DNA of 64,000 nucleotides from CAVVFX01 sp963777595. Lineage in GTDB: Bacteria; Acidobacteriota; Terriglobia; Bryobacterales; Bryobacteraceae. The stretch is from contig CAVZRE010000072.1 of the NCBI GenBank assembly GCA_963777595.1, forward strand, positions 62,001 through 126,000, given 5' to 3'. Below the pieces are notes generated by a model. That model was given only the letters and a program-made list of their open reading frames with translations. It was not told the origin of the DNA and ran no database searches. Shown one piece after another: positions 18,925 through 28,374 of this stretch (position 1 is the stretch's first letter; each line of letters begins with the position of its first letter). A program made the translations under genes and the position numbers.

Positions 18925-20719
18925 GGCGTCTTCGCTGATGACTCATAACTGACGTCTGAAGACTCTTATGATACTTGGCCTGGCTGAATTCCCGCGCAAA
19001 TGCGAGCAGTTGATCCATCGAATCCACATGCGCGACGTGCCAGCCATCTCGTATCATAAGTTCTTCGCCCGGCTGTATCGTGTCTTGCGCACGCTGCTGC
19101 GCCATGAGATAGGCCGGCAACTGGAGCACATAAGTCGCTCCTCCGCGTGCCGCAATTGCAGCCCGCCGCGCGACCTCCCATCCCGATTGCCCGTCAGCTT
19201 CCTGTCCCAGCATGCCGAAAATATCGTTGTCGGTGATGACCAGGATATGCACCGGCCGGCGATTTGGAGGCATATCGCGCAGCCGGTGAATCCCGAATGT
19301 GACGCCCGTGCCAAGATAGCCCGTAAGGGTGGTGAGAATCTTGATCTCTTCGCGAATGAAGCCCTGACTGCTAACTGTTCTACCTGGCTCTCCCGAAAGC
19401 ACCACCATGATGTTCGCGCCCGCCCGCAGCGCCGACAGGGCGATGATTGTCGCCGCCAACACGGGGTAAGATAACGACCGTCCGGGATGACCCATCGAGC
19501 CGGAGCAATCAATCCCCAGGTACAAGTCCACCGGCGCAGTCTCCGGATTCGAACCTGGCGCCGACCCGTACATTCGCTCCCGAGTCGTCATGCCCGGGAT
19601 CACGACCGGACTCACCGCCAGCGTGCCGAGCCAATCGATATTCTCCAGTTGTCCGCCGGTGTCCCACATATCCAGACCCTCCGGCGAGGGATCGGCCGTT
19701 TGCGCAACTTCACGTACGGGAAACTTGATCAGGTGCGGGATCGCCAGCTCCTTGTAATAGCGCGCGAGGATGATCTCTTCGGGAAGCTGCGCACCGGCCG
19801 CCGTAAGGACATCGGCATATTCTGCCGGACCCCGATAATCCTTCATCGACTTGTGCCCGGTTTCTCCGGCCTGGACGGGTATAGAAGGCTGCTCGTGGAT
19901 GTCCGAATCCGAGGTCTCGCCCGTTAAATCCGGATCGAGCGACGGATGAATCGCGCCCGTCTCTTCATTCTCTTCGACGCGAGTCAGCCCCGACGGTATG
20001 CCCCCTTTGCCCGCATCCCGCGTGTCGTTCCACGGCGCGTGTTGACGGCTCGCTGTCTTGCCGTCGTCTTCCATCAGGTATGGCAGATACATCGCGGCAA
20101 AGCGACCCGCGCCGTCGAGCCAATCCTTGGCATAGTTGCGGATCAGCCGCATCGATAATTGCGCGTCGGAATTGATGCGCGCATCCACACTACCCTGGGC
20201 CAATGTCCCGCTCGGAAGACGCCACAACAATTCGTAAGTCCGCATGTAGAGCAGCCAGAGCCGGTCCAGATTGGTGCTGCCGAGCTGCTGATAGACTCCG
20301 GCCATCGACAGCTCAGCCGAGCGCTGCAGTCGATCATTGATCAACAGGTCGCAGTACAGGTTGCCGATCATCGGCGCGTGCTTCTCTTTTCCCGGCAGTC
20401 CCCTCTGCAATCGCGCGATCATCCTGGCGTTATCCGAAAGATCGGCCGGACAATACACATGATGGCCGATCTCGTGCGCCAGGATCTCCAGCGCGAAATT
20501 CTCCAGATGCTTCTCAGCGACCTGGCGCAGACTGATGACGACACGATGATCCACCAGCCGGATCATGGCGAAGCTTCCGGTCAGGCCCTCGTGCTGTTCT
20601 TCGTCGGGCGAGTTGCACCATGAAGGCTCGCTCAACTTCACGTACGGGCTCCAGATATTGAGCGCGGCGGGCCAGCGACTAAGCCATCGTTGGCGCAAAC
20701 CCGGGGTTTGGGGACTCAT
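18914..20719 (-). CDS. Zincin-like metallopeptidase with C-terminal VWA domain
   Basis: A 601-residue two-part protein. Near residues 82-86 it has HEIGH, followed 34 residues later by NLYCDLLIND. This HExxH...NxxxDxxIN layout is that of the DUF2201 (VWA-like metallopeptidase) family, where the Asp would be the third zinc ligand. From about residue 396 a VWA domain begins: DLYLGIDCSGSM (metal-ion-dependent adhesion motif DxSxS), a downstream Thr-rich TTLTGYLGTGVTFG, and VITDND. MoxR ATPases commonly work with VWA proteins as loading machines. It overlaps the upstream gene by 4 bases (ATGA) and P4 by 11. Catalytic activity is plausible but not shown. Confidence 0.82.
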   Translation of the reverse strand: MSPQTPGLRQRWLSRWPAALNIWSPYVKLSEPSWCNSPDEEQHEGLTGSFAMIRLVDHRVVISLRQVAEKHLENFALEILAHEIGHHVYCPADLSDNARMIARLQRGLPGKEKHAPMIGNLYCDLLINDRLQRSAELSMAGVYQQLGSTNLDRLWLLYMRTYELLWRLPSGTLAQGSVDARINSDAQLSMRLIRNYAKDWLDGAGRFAAMYLPYLMEDDGKTASRQHAPWNDTRDAGKGGIPSGLTRVEENEETGAIHPSLDPDLTGETSDSDIHEQPSIPVQAGETGHKSMKDYRGPAEYADVLTAAGAQLPEEIILARYYKELAIPHLIKFPVREVAQTADPSPEGLDMWDTGGQLENIDWLGTLAVSPVVIPGMTTRERMYGSAPGSNPETAPVDLYLGIDCSGSMGHPGRSLSYPVLAATIIALSALRAGANIMVVLSGEPGRTVSSQGFIREEIKILTTLTGYLGTGVTFGIHRLRDMPPNRRPVHILVITDNDIFGMLGQEADGQSGWEVARRAAIAARGGATYVLQLPAYLMAQQRAQDTIQPGEELMIRDGWHVAHVDSMDQLLAFAREFSQAKYHKSLQTSVMSHQRRRHGS

Positions 20720-21723
20720 GCGAAGCCCAGCAGAAACAAATGGTGAGAAGTGGGGAGGGCCACTGCAACCGTATGATCCAAAGCCGCGATGCTGGTAGCG
20801 CCAGCCAGTTCCGGAAAGCGTTGCACCTGGCCCCGCCAGCGAATAGTGCCATCGGCCTGGATCTGAACTTCGCCGGCATCCTGCGACTCGCCGGGTTCAG
20901 AACGCAACAGAAGTGAGTTGTAAACGTCCGCGTAAAGCCGCCAACTGGCCGTGCCATCCGATGCAATTAGTTCCCCAGCGACCCGCGCGACCCTGGGCGG
21001 CACGAGGAACGGTCCTGCGAAGCCGCGAAACGCCCCGGCCTTCGCGACGATCCTCAGCTCTCTCCGGTAATGTAAAGCATCCTTCGGCAGCGTCCACGGA
21101 TTGACTTGCAGACTCTCGATCACCTCCGCGATCTGCCTCCCGTCTGTGCTTGCTGGAAGCTCCAGTACTTGTGCGGCAAGACTTGGCGCGAGTGACCGCA
21201 CTTGATCGAGCGCGCTCTCGCGATATTGCGGCATGCCGCTGCGCCACGCCAACACGATACCGCAAACAAGTAGTTCGCCAGTGCTTTGGCACGACGCCGC
21301 GACCGGACCCATGGCTCCGGCCCAGGGCTCGGGTCGAGCGCCAGGAGTCCGCGACAAATTGTACATTGCGTTGGTCACGCAGCCAGCGACGCGCGCAGGC
21401 TCTCGTGCTACAAGCCGGGGCAGGCGAGGCAATAGCTTCTGCCAACCCGCCTGAATCGCCGGGTATCTGCTCGCCGGTCCCAGCAAACTCTTGTTGAACA
21501 GGTCGAGCGACAAATCAAACAGCACGCCCGTAACGGCATCCGTCCTCTCCGGGAATTCCGACGCCACGCTGCGCACGATGGGGTCCAGCGTGACCGCGAG
21601 ATGCTGTTGAAACGCCTCGCCATCGATCGGCGCATCGGCCTTTGACGCTGCCATAAACCTGGCGTTGAACGAACTACGTCCCCGTTGAAGCGAATCCGCG
21701 AGAGGCCCCGTCAGCCTTTCCAT
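20716..21723 (-). CDS. Unknown protein P2 of the MoxR module
   Basis: A protein of about 335 residues I do not recognise. The N-terminal two thirds are helical and rich in Leu/Ala (LARLPRLVAREPARVAGCV type), with helical repeats suggestive of an ARM/HEAT-like scaffold. The C-terminal third is beta-rich (ELIASDGTASWRLYADVYNS, IQADGTIRWRGQVQRFPEL). There is no signal peptide and no membrane span. ATG at 21723 is preferred over GTG at 21732; it overlaps the MoxR gene by 13 bases. Its position between the ATPase and the zincin-VWA gene suggests an adaptor or substrate subunit. That is inference. Confidence 0.7.
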   Translation of the reverse strand: MERLTGPLADSLQRGRSSFNARFMAASKADAPIDGEAFQQHLAVTLDPIVRSVASEFPERTDAVTGVLFDLSLDLFNKSLLGPASRYPAIQAGWQKLLPRLPRLVAREPARVAGCVTNAMYNLSRTPGARPEPWAGAMGPVAASCQSTGELLVCGIVLAWRSGMPQYRESALDQVRSLAPSLAAQVLELPASTDGRQIAEVIESLQVNPWTLPKDALHYRRELRIVAKAGAFRGFAGPFLVPPRVARVAGELIASDGTASWRLYADVYNSLLLRSEPGESQDAGEVQIQADGTIRWRGQVQRFPELAGATSIAALDHTVAVALPTSHHLFLLGFA

Positions 21724-23294
21724 AACAGCCACTTCAGATAATTGGTGTACCGCTGATGCAGGTACTTCATCTTCAGCGCATCGTCATACATGTGACCGTA
21801 AAGTTTGCGGCCTCTCGACCATTCCGCCAGGATGCGCTCGATCTTTACGAGCTCGGCGCGCACGTCCTTCTCTTTTACGCCGTCGAGCCCCTTGTCGAAC
21901 TGCTCGCTGAGCGCTGCCACCGGATCTTCCCGATCGCGCCCCAGGCGATCGTATTCCGCGCACGAAAGGTCGAATAACCTGCGCAGCCATGAAATCTTGT
22001 CAATCCGCAGAGGCGCATTGCCATCGCCTTCAAAGTAAGGAGAGTCAGCATCCAGCGCGAGCTTGTCATGCAGTACGAATGGGATAATCTGCCGCATGTC
22101 TTCGATTGACACTTCGCCGCTCCCGCGAAAATACGCCATGGCCTTAATAAACGTGAGCGCCGTCATAATCGCTCTCACGGATAGCCCGTTGCGCGTCTGG
22201 CTGCCCAGATTCTTCAGCTTGTCCTTCCCGGTTTCGCTGGCGGCCAGTTGATCGAACTCCGTGCCCGACAACTTTACCGTATCCTTCGTCTTATACTCGA
22301 ACTGCAATGCCGCCGGCTCACAGAATTCGAACTGACTTGCAAAAAACTCCAGACGGCGCAGCAGCGGATCCGGGAGCTTCACTGCCAGGATTCCTTTGTA
22401 CATCTGGTCGCACTCTTCCGGCGTGAAGATGATTTGGGCCGGAACCAGCGCCTCCGGACGAATCCCTTTTTCGATGCGCTCCAGCAGTTCCCCAATGAAC
22501 CGCGAATTGAAATGCAGCGCCTTCACCACGATATCGATGCGATCCTTCAAGGCTTCGATCACCTGGTAGGTGCCGCCGCCGGCGTCGTCGTTGGCGGTCA
22601 GATACCACGCTGCCTCGGGACACTCGAAGGTCTGGTCGAGCACTTCCGCATAATTGTCCGACATCACCGTCAAAAGCGCGGATTGCGTACGCGTAGGGAT
22701 GCGGTTGTATTCGTCGATAATTTTTACGCGCATACCTAGCCATTTGCGCCATGCGATGCCGATCTGATCCAGGCTCTTTGCATTCACCAGGTCCGATGGA
22801 ATCGGAGTGCCCAGCAAATCCGAAACCGTCATCTGCGGCTGCCCTTTCTGAATCGCGCGTTGCACCTCTCGCAGCGAATAACCAGCCAGCACGCCCATCA
22901 GCACTGCGCTAGCCGTCTTGCCGCGTCCCGGTCCGCCGATAAACAGACATTTCCGCCGCACCGCGAAATTTAACAACGGCAGAAGAACAAAACTCGAATA
23001 GCTTTGTCCCGACGGCAGGATAACCGTGCAATGTTGATCGCCTAGCTCAAAGCTTGACGCCGGACCCTCCAGATACTCGATGTCATAAAACGGGCTGATG
23101 ATCGCATTATTGACGATCCAAAAATACGCCTGCCGTAATTTTTCGTCGAGCGGCACTGAACTTGCCGTCTGCTCCTCCGTGGGAAGCTGGGCGGGTCCGT
23201 TGTAGAGGTCGGCGACATCGAACTGCCGGACTGGCGCAGCCGTCTGCGGCTTGGTGGGCGCCTGCGAGACCCGCTGGAAGAATTTGAACGACAT
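21711..23294 (-). CDS. MoxR-type AAA+ ATPase
   Basis: A 527-residue AAA+ protein, first gene of the seven-gene module. Walker A is GGPGRGKT (about 120-127), Walker B with the MoxR variant IIDEYNRIP (about 192-200), and sensor I region YLTANDD (about 231). A C-terminal helical lid follows, and then a long extra region (about 400-527) containing SWLRRLFDLSCAEYDRLGRD. The N-terminal 100 residues are an additional domain (DIEYLEGPASSFELGDQHCTV). MoxR ATPases drive assembly or metal insertion with VWA-protein partners; the downstream zincin-VWA gene fits that role. The start is 6 bases after the anti-sigma stop. Confidence 0.88.
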   Translation of the reverse strand: MSFKFFQRVSQAPTKPQTAAPVRQFDVADLYNGPAQLPTEEQTASSVPLDEKLRQAYFWIVNNAIISPFYDIEYLEGPASSFELGDQHCTVILPSGQSYSSFVLLPLLNFAVRRKCLFIGGPGRGKTASAVLMGVLAGYSLREVQRAIQKGQPQMTVSDLLGTPIPSDLVNAKSLDQIGIAWRKWLGMRVKIIDEYNRIPTRTQSALLTVMSDNYAEVLDQTFECPEAAWYLTANDDAGGGTYQVIEALKDRIDIVVKALHFNSRFIGELLERIEKGIRPEALVPAQIIFTPEECDQMYKGILAVKLPDPLLRRLEFFASQFEFCEPAALQFEYKTKDTVKLSGTEFDQLAASETGKDKLKNLGSQTRNGLSVRAIMTALTFIKAMAYFRGSGEVSIEDMRQIIPFVLHDKLALDADSPYFEGDGNAPLRIDKISWLRRLFDLSCAEYDRLGRDREDPVAALSEQFDKGLDGVKEKDVRAELVKIERILAEWSRGRKLYGHMYDDALKMKYLHQRYTNYLKWLLWKG

Positions 23295-23300
23295 GCGGAT

Positions 23301-24032
23301 CTATTGGCCGACGGGCGCGACGATGATAATCTGGTCGGCCGTCGGTGACGCGACGCCGCCCTCCGCCTCGATGCTCACGGCTATCGCCGCTGTCGACGCG
23401 ACATCCACGGGACCCGTCTGCAGATGCAGCGCGGAGCCATCGGGTGAGGGTGCGAACGTGCCTGCCGGGACGGGCTTGCCTCCCTTGGGAATAATCCACA
23501 TCTCGTAAGTCTTGCCGGGCGCCAGCGCGGCCAAATTCTGTCCGGAGAAAGCTACGCCATGCTTCGGACTGATCACAACGCGGCCGCGTGCGCCTTTGCC
23601 GAAAGTGACTTCCTTCGCCGCCGGATCCTCGAATAAGGCTAACGTCTCGTTCAAACGCGCCAGCTCAACCTTTTGCCGGTTGAAGTTCTCCTCATCCGCT
23701 ATGAATATGGCATGCATTTCGTGGTGACGCATCCAGATATGCACGGAAAAGAATACGGACATCGCCGTGACGAACGCCATCGCCGCCAGCCATCGCGACC
23801 CGCCGGCGCTCGGATTTACCAATGCGATGATGCGCTTGCGGAGTCGCTTGGGCGGCTCGACCTGGTTTACCGCCAGCGCCATCCGGGCCACCAACTCTTC
23901 GGCCTTTCGGACTCCCGGAGTACAGGTCTCGCACTGTCGTCCAAGATGCTGGCGCAGTTCCGCGAGTGCTTCGCCGTCCAGCGTACCTAGCGCGTAGGGT
24001 GCGTAGTCATCCTGGAGCTCATCGCAAGTCAT
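23301..24032 (-). CDS. Anti-sigma factor, RskA-like
   Basis: A 243-residue membrane anti-sigma factor. The N-terminal zinc-finger-like ASD-type domain has CDELQDDYAPYALGTLDGEA and the CETC pair; one membrane helix follows (WLAAMAFVTAMSVFFSVHIW, about residues 80-100), then an exported C-terminal RskA-type domain (VISPKHGVAFSGQNLAALAPGKTYEMWIIP, AGTFAPSPDGSALHL). It overlaps the sigma gene by 4 bases (ATGA), the usual arrangement for ECF sigma/anti-sigma pairs. The sensed signal is unknown. Confidence 0.87.
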   Translation of the reverse strand: MTCDELQDDYAPYALGTLDGEALAELRQHLGRQCETCTPGVRKAEELVARMALAVNQVEPPKRLRKRIIALVNPSAGGSRWLAAMAFVTAMSVFFSVHIWMRHHEMHAIFIADEENFNRQKVELARLNETLALFEDPAAKEVTFGKGARGRVVISPKHGVAFSGQNLAALAPGKTYEMWIIPKGGKPVPAGTFAPSPDGSALHLQTGPVDVASTAAIAVSIEAEGGVASPTADQIIIVAPVGQ

Positions 24033-24643
24033 GCCGTCACCACCACGCCGCCCAGTTCATCCTTCAGATGCTTGAGTGCGCTTCGAACCCACGTTTTCAC
24101 GGTTCCGAGCGGCTGCCCTAGCCGTTCGGCCATTTCGGTCTGCGATAGTCCTTCGTAGTAAGCCAGTTCAATCACTTTTTGCTGGTTCTGACTCAGCTTC
24201 GCCATAGCGGCCTTAATGCGCCGCCCGGAATCAGCGTTCAGAACCTCTCTGTCTATATCTACGAAATTGCAAGCCATTCCGTGCTCGGCGCGTTCAAATA
24301 AATCCAGCTCAGTTAGATTTCGATCCATTCTGGCCTTGGCCGAGCGGATATAATCGATGGCGCGGTTCCGCGCGATGGCCAACAGCCAGGGCCCCAGCGC
24401 TCCGCGGTCGGGATCGAATCCATTGACGCGGTTCCACACGCGCAGAAAGGTTTCCTGGACCAGATCCTCCGCTACCCCTGTGTCGCGCACTACTGCGTAA
24501 ATTATGGAATATGCCAGGCGGCCGAATCGATCGTAGAGATCGGCCATGGCTTGAGGTTCTCTGCGCTGTAGCCTTCGCGCCAGCTCTGAATCATTCGCGC
24601 CCTCACTTAATTCCAGCGCCAGCAACAGCCCGATTAGGTTCAT
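24029..24643 (-). CDS. ECF-type RNA polymerase sigma factor
   Basis: A 204-residue group 4 sigma factor. Region 2 contains LYDRFGRLAYSIIYAVVRDTGVAEDLVQETFLRVWNRV with the conserved DLVQE; region 4 contains LSQNQQKVIELAYYEGLSQTEMAERLGQPLGTVKTWVRSALKHL, a helix-turn-helix. It is cotranscribed with the RskA-like gene downstream and overlaps the DUF1501 gene upstream by 4 bases. This wires a signal-responsive regulator into the same transcript as the MoxR module and the DUF1501/1553 proteins. Subgroup and target promoters are not determined. Confidence 0.92.
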   Translation of the reverse strand: MNLIGLLLALELSEGANDSELARRLQRREPQAMADLYDRFGRLAYSIIYAVVRDTGVAEDLVQETFLRVWNRVNGFDPDRGALGPWLLAIARNRAIDYIRSAKARMDRNLTELDLFERAEHGMACNFVDIDREVLNADSGRRIKAAMAKLSQNQQKVIELAYYEGLSQTEMAERLGQPLGTVKTWVRSALKHLKDELGGVVVTA

Positions 24644-26052
24644 GCAAAAAGTTCTTTAATTATGGCTCCATCGGTGATGGTGGGTCGTTCCGCGCGTCCG
24701 TTATGCATGAAAGTGAGTGCAACGTGATCGATGCCGAGCAGCCACAAGATCGAAGCGTGGAGATCGTGAACGTGACAGGGCCGTTCCGTTGCGCGCAGTC
24801 CGATCTCGTCCGTCGACCCGATATATTGCCCCTTCTTGACGCCGCCGCCGGCCATGAACATCGTAAAGCCCCAGGGATTGTGATCGCGTCCGTCGCCCTT
24901 TTCGTTGAACGGCGTGCGTCCGAACTCCCCACCCCATACGACCAGCGTATCGTCCAGCATACCGCGGGACTTCAGGTCCGCGATCAGGCCTGCAACCGGT
25001 TTATCGGATGCGAGGCAGCGGCGGCTATGATTGCCCTCAATATCTGTGTGCGCGTCCCAACCGCTCCCCGACCCCGCATACAATTCCACAAATCGGACTC
25101 CTCGCTCCACCAGGCGCCGCGCCATCAGGCAATTCCGTCCATACGCCGCGGTCGCTGGATCGTCGAGTCCGTAAAGCTTCCTGGTCGCGTCCGATTCCTT
25201 GCTCAAATCCACAGCTTCCGGCCCCGATGATTGCATCTGGTAAGCCAGCTCATAGGAAGCAATCCGTGCTTCCATTTCGCTATCCCCTGGATGCTTCTCG
25301 TTGAACTCGGCGTTGATCTGCTTGAGAAAATCAAGCTGGCTGCGTTGCTCGTCGTCCGACACGCCCTTGGGCGGCTTGAGATGCAGTATCGGCGTATCGC
25401 CCTGACGGAGTTGAGTGCCCTGGTAAGTCGCAGGCAGGAATCCCGAACTCCAATCCTTAGGTCCGCCGACAGGCTCTTTGTCATCCAGCAAGACGACATA
25501 CGACGGCAGGTTCTTGTTAGCGGTACCGAGCCCGTAAGTGACCCATGCGCCCATCGACGGACGGCCGGCGAGGATGGAGCCAGTGTTCATCTGGCACACC
25601 GATCCCACGTGATTCAACCCGTCCGCCCAGCAGGACCGGATAATACTCATCTCGTCCACATGCTCGGCGATGTTCGGATACCAGTCCGACACCCACATGC
25701 CGCTCTGGCCGTACTGCTTGAAGGTCCGCTTGGAGGCCATCAGCGAATTGTTGCCGGTGCCCATCGCGGTGATGGGCTTGCCAAACGACGCAGGCATCGG
25801 CTGCCCGTGCAATTCGGTCAATTTGGGCTTGGGATCGAAGAGGTCGATATGGCTCGGTCCGCCTTCCATGAAAAGCCAGATGACGGATTTGGCTTTCGGC
25901 GGATGGTGAGGAGTCTTCGGAGCCAGGGGATCAACCGGGGCGTCGGCCTTGAGCAGCGACGATAAGGCGATGCCGGCCAGCCCGCTGCCCGCCCGCGAGA
26001 AAAATTCCCGCCGCGATCCAACATTCCAATGATGCGATAGCTTCTTCAGCAT
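24640..26052 (-). CDS. DUF1501 (sulfatase-like) exported protein
   Basis: A 470-residue protein with a Tat-type leader: SRREFFSRAGSGLAGIALSSL near the N-terminus carries the twin-arginine motif. The body shows the DUF1501 family segments VIWLFMEGGPSHIDLFDPKP, SCWADGLNHVGSVCQMNTGS, VVWGGEFGRTPF and DHNPWGFTMFMAGGGVKKG. This family has an alkaline-phosphatase-like fold and regularly accompanies DUF1549/DUF1553 proteins in acidobacteria, planctomycetes and verrucomicrobia. Its biochemical role is unknown. It ends in an ATGA overlap with the sigma gene. Confidence 0.9.
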   Translation of the reverse strand: MLKKLSHHWNVGSRREFFSRAGSGLAGIALSSLLKADAPVDPLAPKTPHHPPKAKSVIWLFMEGGPSHIDLFDPKPKLTELHGQPMPASFGKPITAMGTGNNSLMASKRTFKQYGQSGMWVSDWYPNIAEHVDEMSIIRSCWADGLNHVGSVCQMNTGSILAGRPSMGAWVTYGLGTANKNLPSYVVLLDDKEPVGGPKDWSSGFLPATYQGTQLRQGDTPILHLKPPKGVSDDEQRSQLDFLKQINAEFNEKHPGDSEMEARIASYELAYQMQSSGPEAVDLSKESDATRKLYGLDDPATAAYGRNCLMARRLVERGVRFVELYAGSGSGWDAHTDIEGNHSRRCLASDKPVAGLIADLKSRGMLDDTLVVWGGEFGRTPFNEKGDGRDHNPWGFTMFMAGGGVKKGQYIGSTDEIGLRATERPCHVHDLHASILWLLGIDHVALTFMHNGRAERPTITDGAIIKELFA

Positions 26053-26068
26053 TTGACAGCCCTTGTGT

Positions 26069-26086
26069 GACAGACTTCAGTCTGTC
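26069..26086. repeat. REP-like palindrome, core GACTTCAG
   Basis: A palindrome with an 8-pair stem around the core ACAGACTTCAGTCTGT and a 2-base loop, in the 36-base gap between the DUF1549/1553 and DUF1501 genes. It shares the core of the elements at 4412-4429 and 62366-62377. Confidence 0.55.
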
Positions 26087-26088
26087 CG

Positions 26089-28288
26089 TTAATTGATATA
26101 GACGAACTCATTCGAGTTCAAAAGCATATGACACAAATCCGTCACCGCGGCGTCGCGAGTTCCCGCGATGCGCTCCTGCCGCGTCAGGAAATCGAGCGCA
26201 ATCTTCCGTTCCCGATCCGACGGCATCCGGGAAAACGTCAGCCGGAAAGCGCGATTGACCGTCTCGTCCGGCGTCAACCCGGCATCGTTAGCCACCTTCT
26301 TCGCCAGTGAACGCGACCAATCGAGCACCAGTTCGTTGTTGAGCAACTCCAGCGCCTGTGGCGCGGTCGTCGTCACATCGCGGCGAGCGCAGCTCTCATG
26401 AGTATCCGGCATATCGAACACCTCGATCATCGGATACCGCATATTGCGGCGCACAAAAATATAAACGCTTCGCCGGTCTGCCTCTTCGGTCGATTCATCT
26501 GCCTTCCACCCTCCCCGCGAAGCTTGAATCCCTGGCGGTAGCGGCGGAAACACTCCCGGTCCGTGCATCTTTTCATTCAAGAGCCCGCTGACCTGCAGCA
26601 TGGAGTCGCGAATCACCTCCCCCTCCAGGCGGTGGGGATTGTAACGCCACACCAGCTTGTCCTCAGGGTCTGCTTTCGCCGCTTCCGCGTTATACGAGGA
26701 CGCTTGCTGGTAGGCGTTGGACAGCATGATCATGCGATGAAGTTTCTTGATACTCCATCCGTTTTCCACAAACGTGGAGGTGAGATAGTCGAGCAGTTCC
26801 TTATTCACCGGACGCTCGCCCATCAGGCCGAAATCGCTGGGAGTGCCGGCGATGCCGCGGCCGAAATGATAATGCCAGACGCGATTCACGATCACACGCG
26901 TCGAGAGCGGATTCTTCGGATCGGCCAGCCAGTTCGCCAGCACCGTGCGGCGGCCTGTAGACTTGCCATCGAGCGCCGGCGTGATTTTTGGATCGTTGGG
27001 ATCGAGGATGGTGAGGAACCCCGGCTGGACTTCCTCCTTATAAGAGTCGTAGACTCCAGCATTCAGTACATGAGTCGCAGGCGCACTTGCGCCATTGTCG
27101 ATCATGGTTTGCGCGACCGGCATCGGTGGAACCGGATACTGTTTATTTAACTCTGCGAGTTGACCGGCCAGGGCGGTCCAAGCCTTCTTTGTGTCGCCTT
27201 TGAGTTTCTTGCCGGCCTCGTCCACAGTGAAGTCGATCTGCGGCTTCGCCTTGTAGTACATCTGCCACTGGATGGGCGTGCGCTCGTCGGGAGGCGTAGT
27301 GATCGAGTCCTGAATCTCCGGAGGGAACTTGTCGAAGTTCTCCTTGTTCATCGCTTTCCGCATCGGCTCGGCTAACTGCGCCATCTGATTCGCGGACATC
27401 TTTGGTCTTCTCGTCCCAGACCGCGTATTTGGCGTCGTATTGCTTCTTCTTGTCGCCGAAGATCAGCGCGGCATGATCCTCGATGCGCGTGTTGGCGAAG
27501 AAAGCTTGCAGCCGGTAATAATCGCGCTGCAGGATGGGATCGAACTTGTGGTCGTGGCAGCGGGCGCAGCCATACGTCATGCCGATAAACGTTGCCGATA
27601 CGGTGTCGGTGATGTCGTTCAGCAACTCCTGACGGCGCTGCATCAGATTGCGGGCATTGCTTTCGTCGGGAAAATGGCGATTGAAGCCGGTGGCCACCAG
27701 GGCTGCGGCGTCGCCCGGATAGATTTCGTCTCCCGCGATTTGCTCCTTCACGAAGCGATCGTAAGGCTTGTCGGAGTTGAAACTATCGATGACGTAATCT
27801 CGATAGCGCCAGATATTGGGCCGCGTCTCGTCGCTCTTGAAGCCTTCGCTGTCGGCGTAGCGGGCGAGGTCCAGCCAGTGCCGTCCCCAGCGTTCGCCAT
27901 AATGCGGCGAAGCGAGCAGCCGGTCAACCACTTTCGCGAACGCGTCGGGAGAGGAATCGGCGACGAATGCCTGCACTTCTTCAGACGTGGGAGGCAGCCC
28001 GATCAGATCGAGCGACGCCCGCCGGATCAGGGTGATCTTGTCGGCCGGAGCGGCCGGCGAAAGCCCCTTGTCCTCCAGCTTTGCGAGGATGAAGGCGTCG
28101 ACCGGATCGCGTATCCATGACCCCTGCTTGACCGTTGGAACTGGGGATTTTATTACTGGTTGAAAGGCCCACCAGCGTTTCTGAGACTCAGTAAACGGCT
28201 TGTGCGCGGGAGTGGACGGAGCAGCCGCGTATATCGCGGCAATCACGATAAGGCCGAGGCCGATAGAACGATGCGTAACTGAACCCAC
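26089..28288 (-). CDS. DUF1549/DUF1553 exported protein with heme-type CxxCH, one frameshift
   Basis: A protein of about 730 residues. GTG at 28288 gives a leader with the hydrophobic stretch RSIGLGLIVIAAIYAAA. DUF1549 follows (LIRRASLDLIGLPPTSEEVQ, WGRHWLDLARYADSEGF, then CARCHDHKFDPI with a CxxCH heme-binding motif). DUF1553 makes up the C-terminal half (RRTVLANWLADPKNPLSTRV, NRVWHYHFGRGI, then ALELLNNELVLDWS). Near 27390-27400 the frame shifts: KTKDVR in one frame continues as ANQMAQLAEPMR in another, with nothing lost, so a one-base error is likely. This is the partner of the DUF1501 gene; together they form a common exported pair of unknown function. Confidence 0.85.
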
Positions 28289-28374
28289 AGGCCCTCCAGA
28301 GGGGGGAATCTGACTCAATATATCAGTTTTGGAGGCCCAAAAAATGCGCCTGTTACAGCGTATGATGAAGCCTG

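Noticed and set aside
25231..25965. Plus-strand open frame of 244 codons over the DUF1501 gene
   Set aside because: It is antisense to a recognised family protein, with no motif or start signal of its own.
27440..28120. Plus-strand open frame of 226 codons over the DUF1549/1553 gene
   Set aside because: It is antisense to a gene with DUF1549 and CxxCH features. It is long only because of GC bias.
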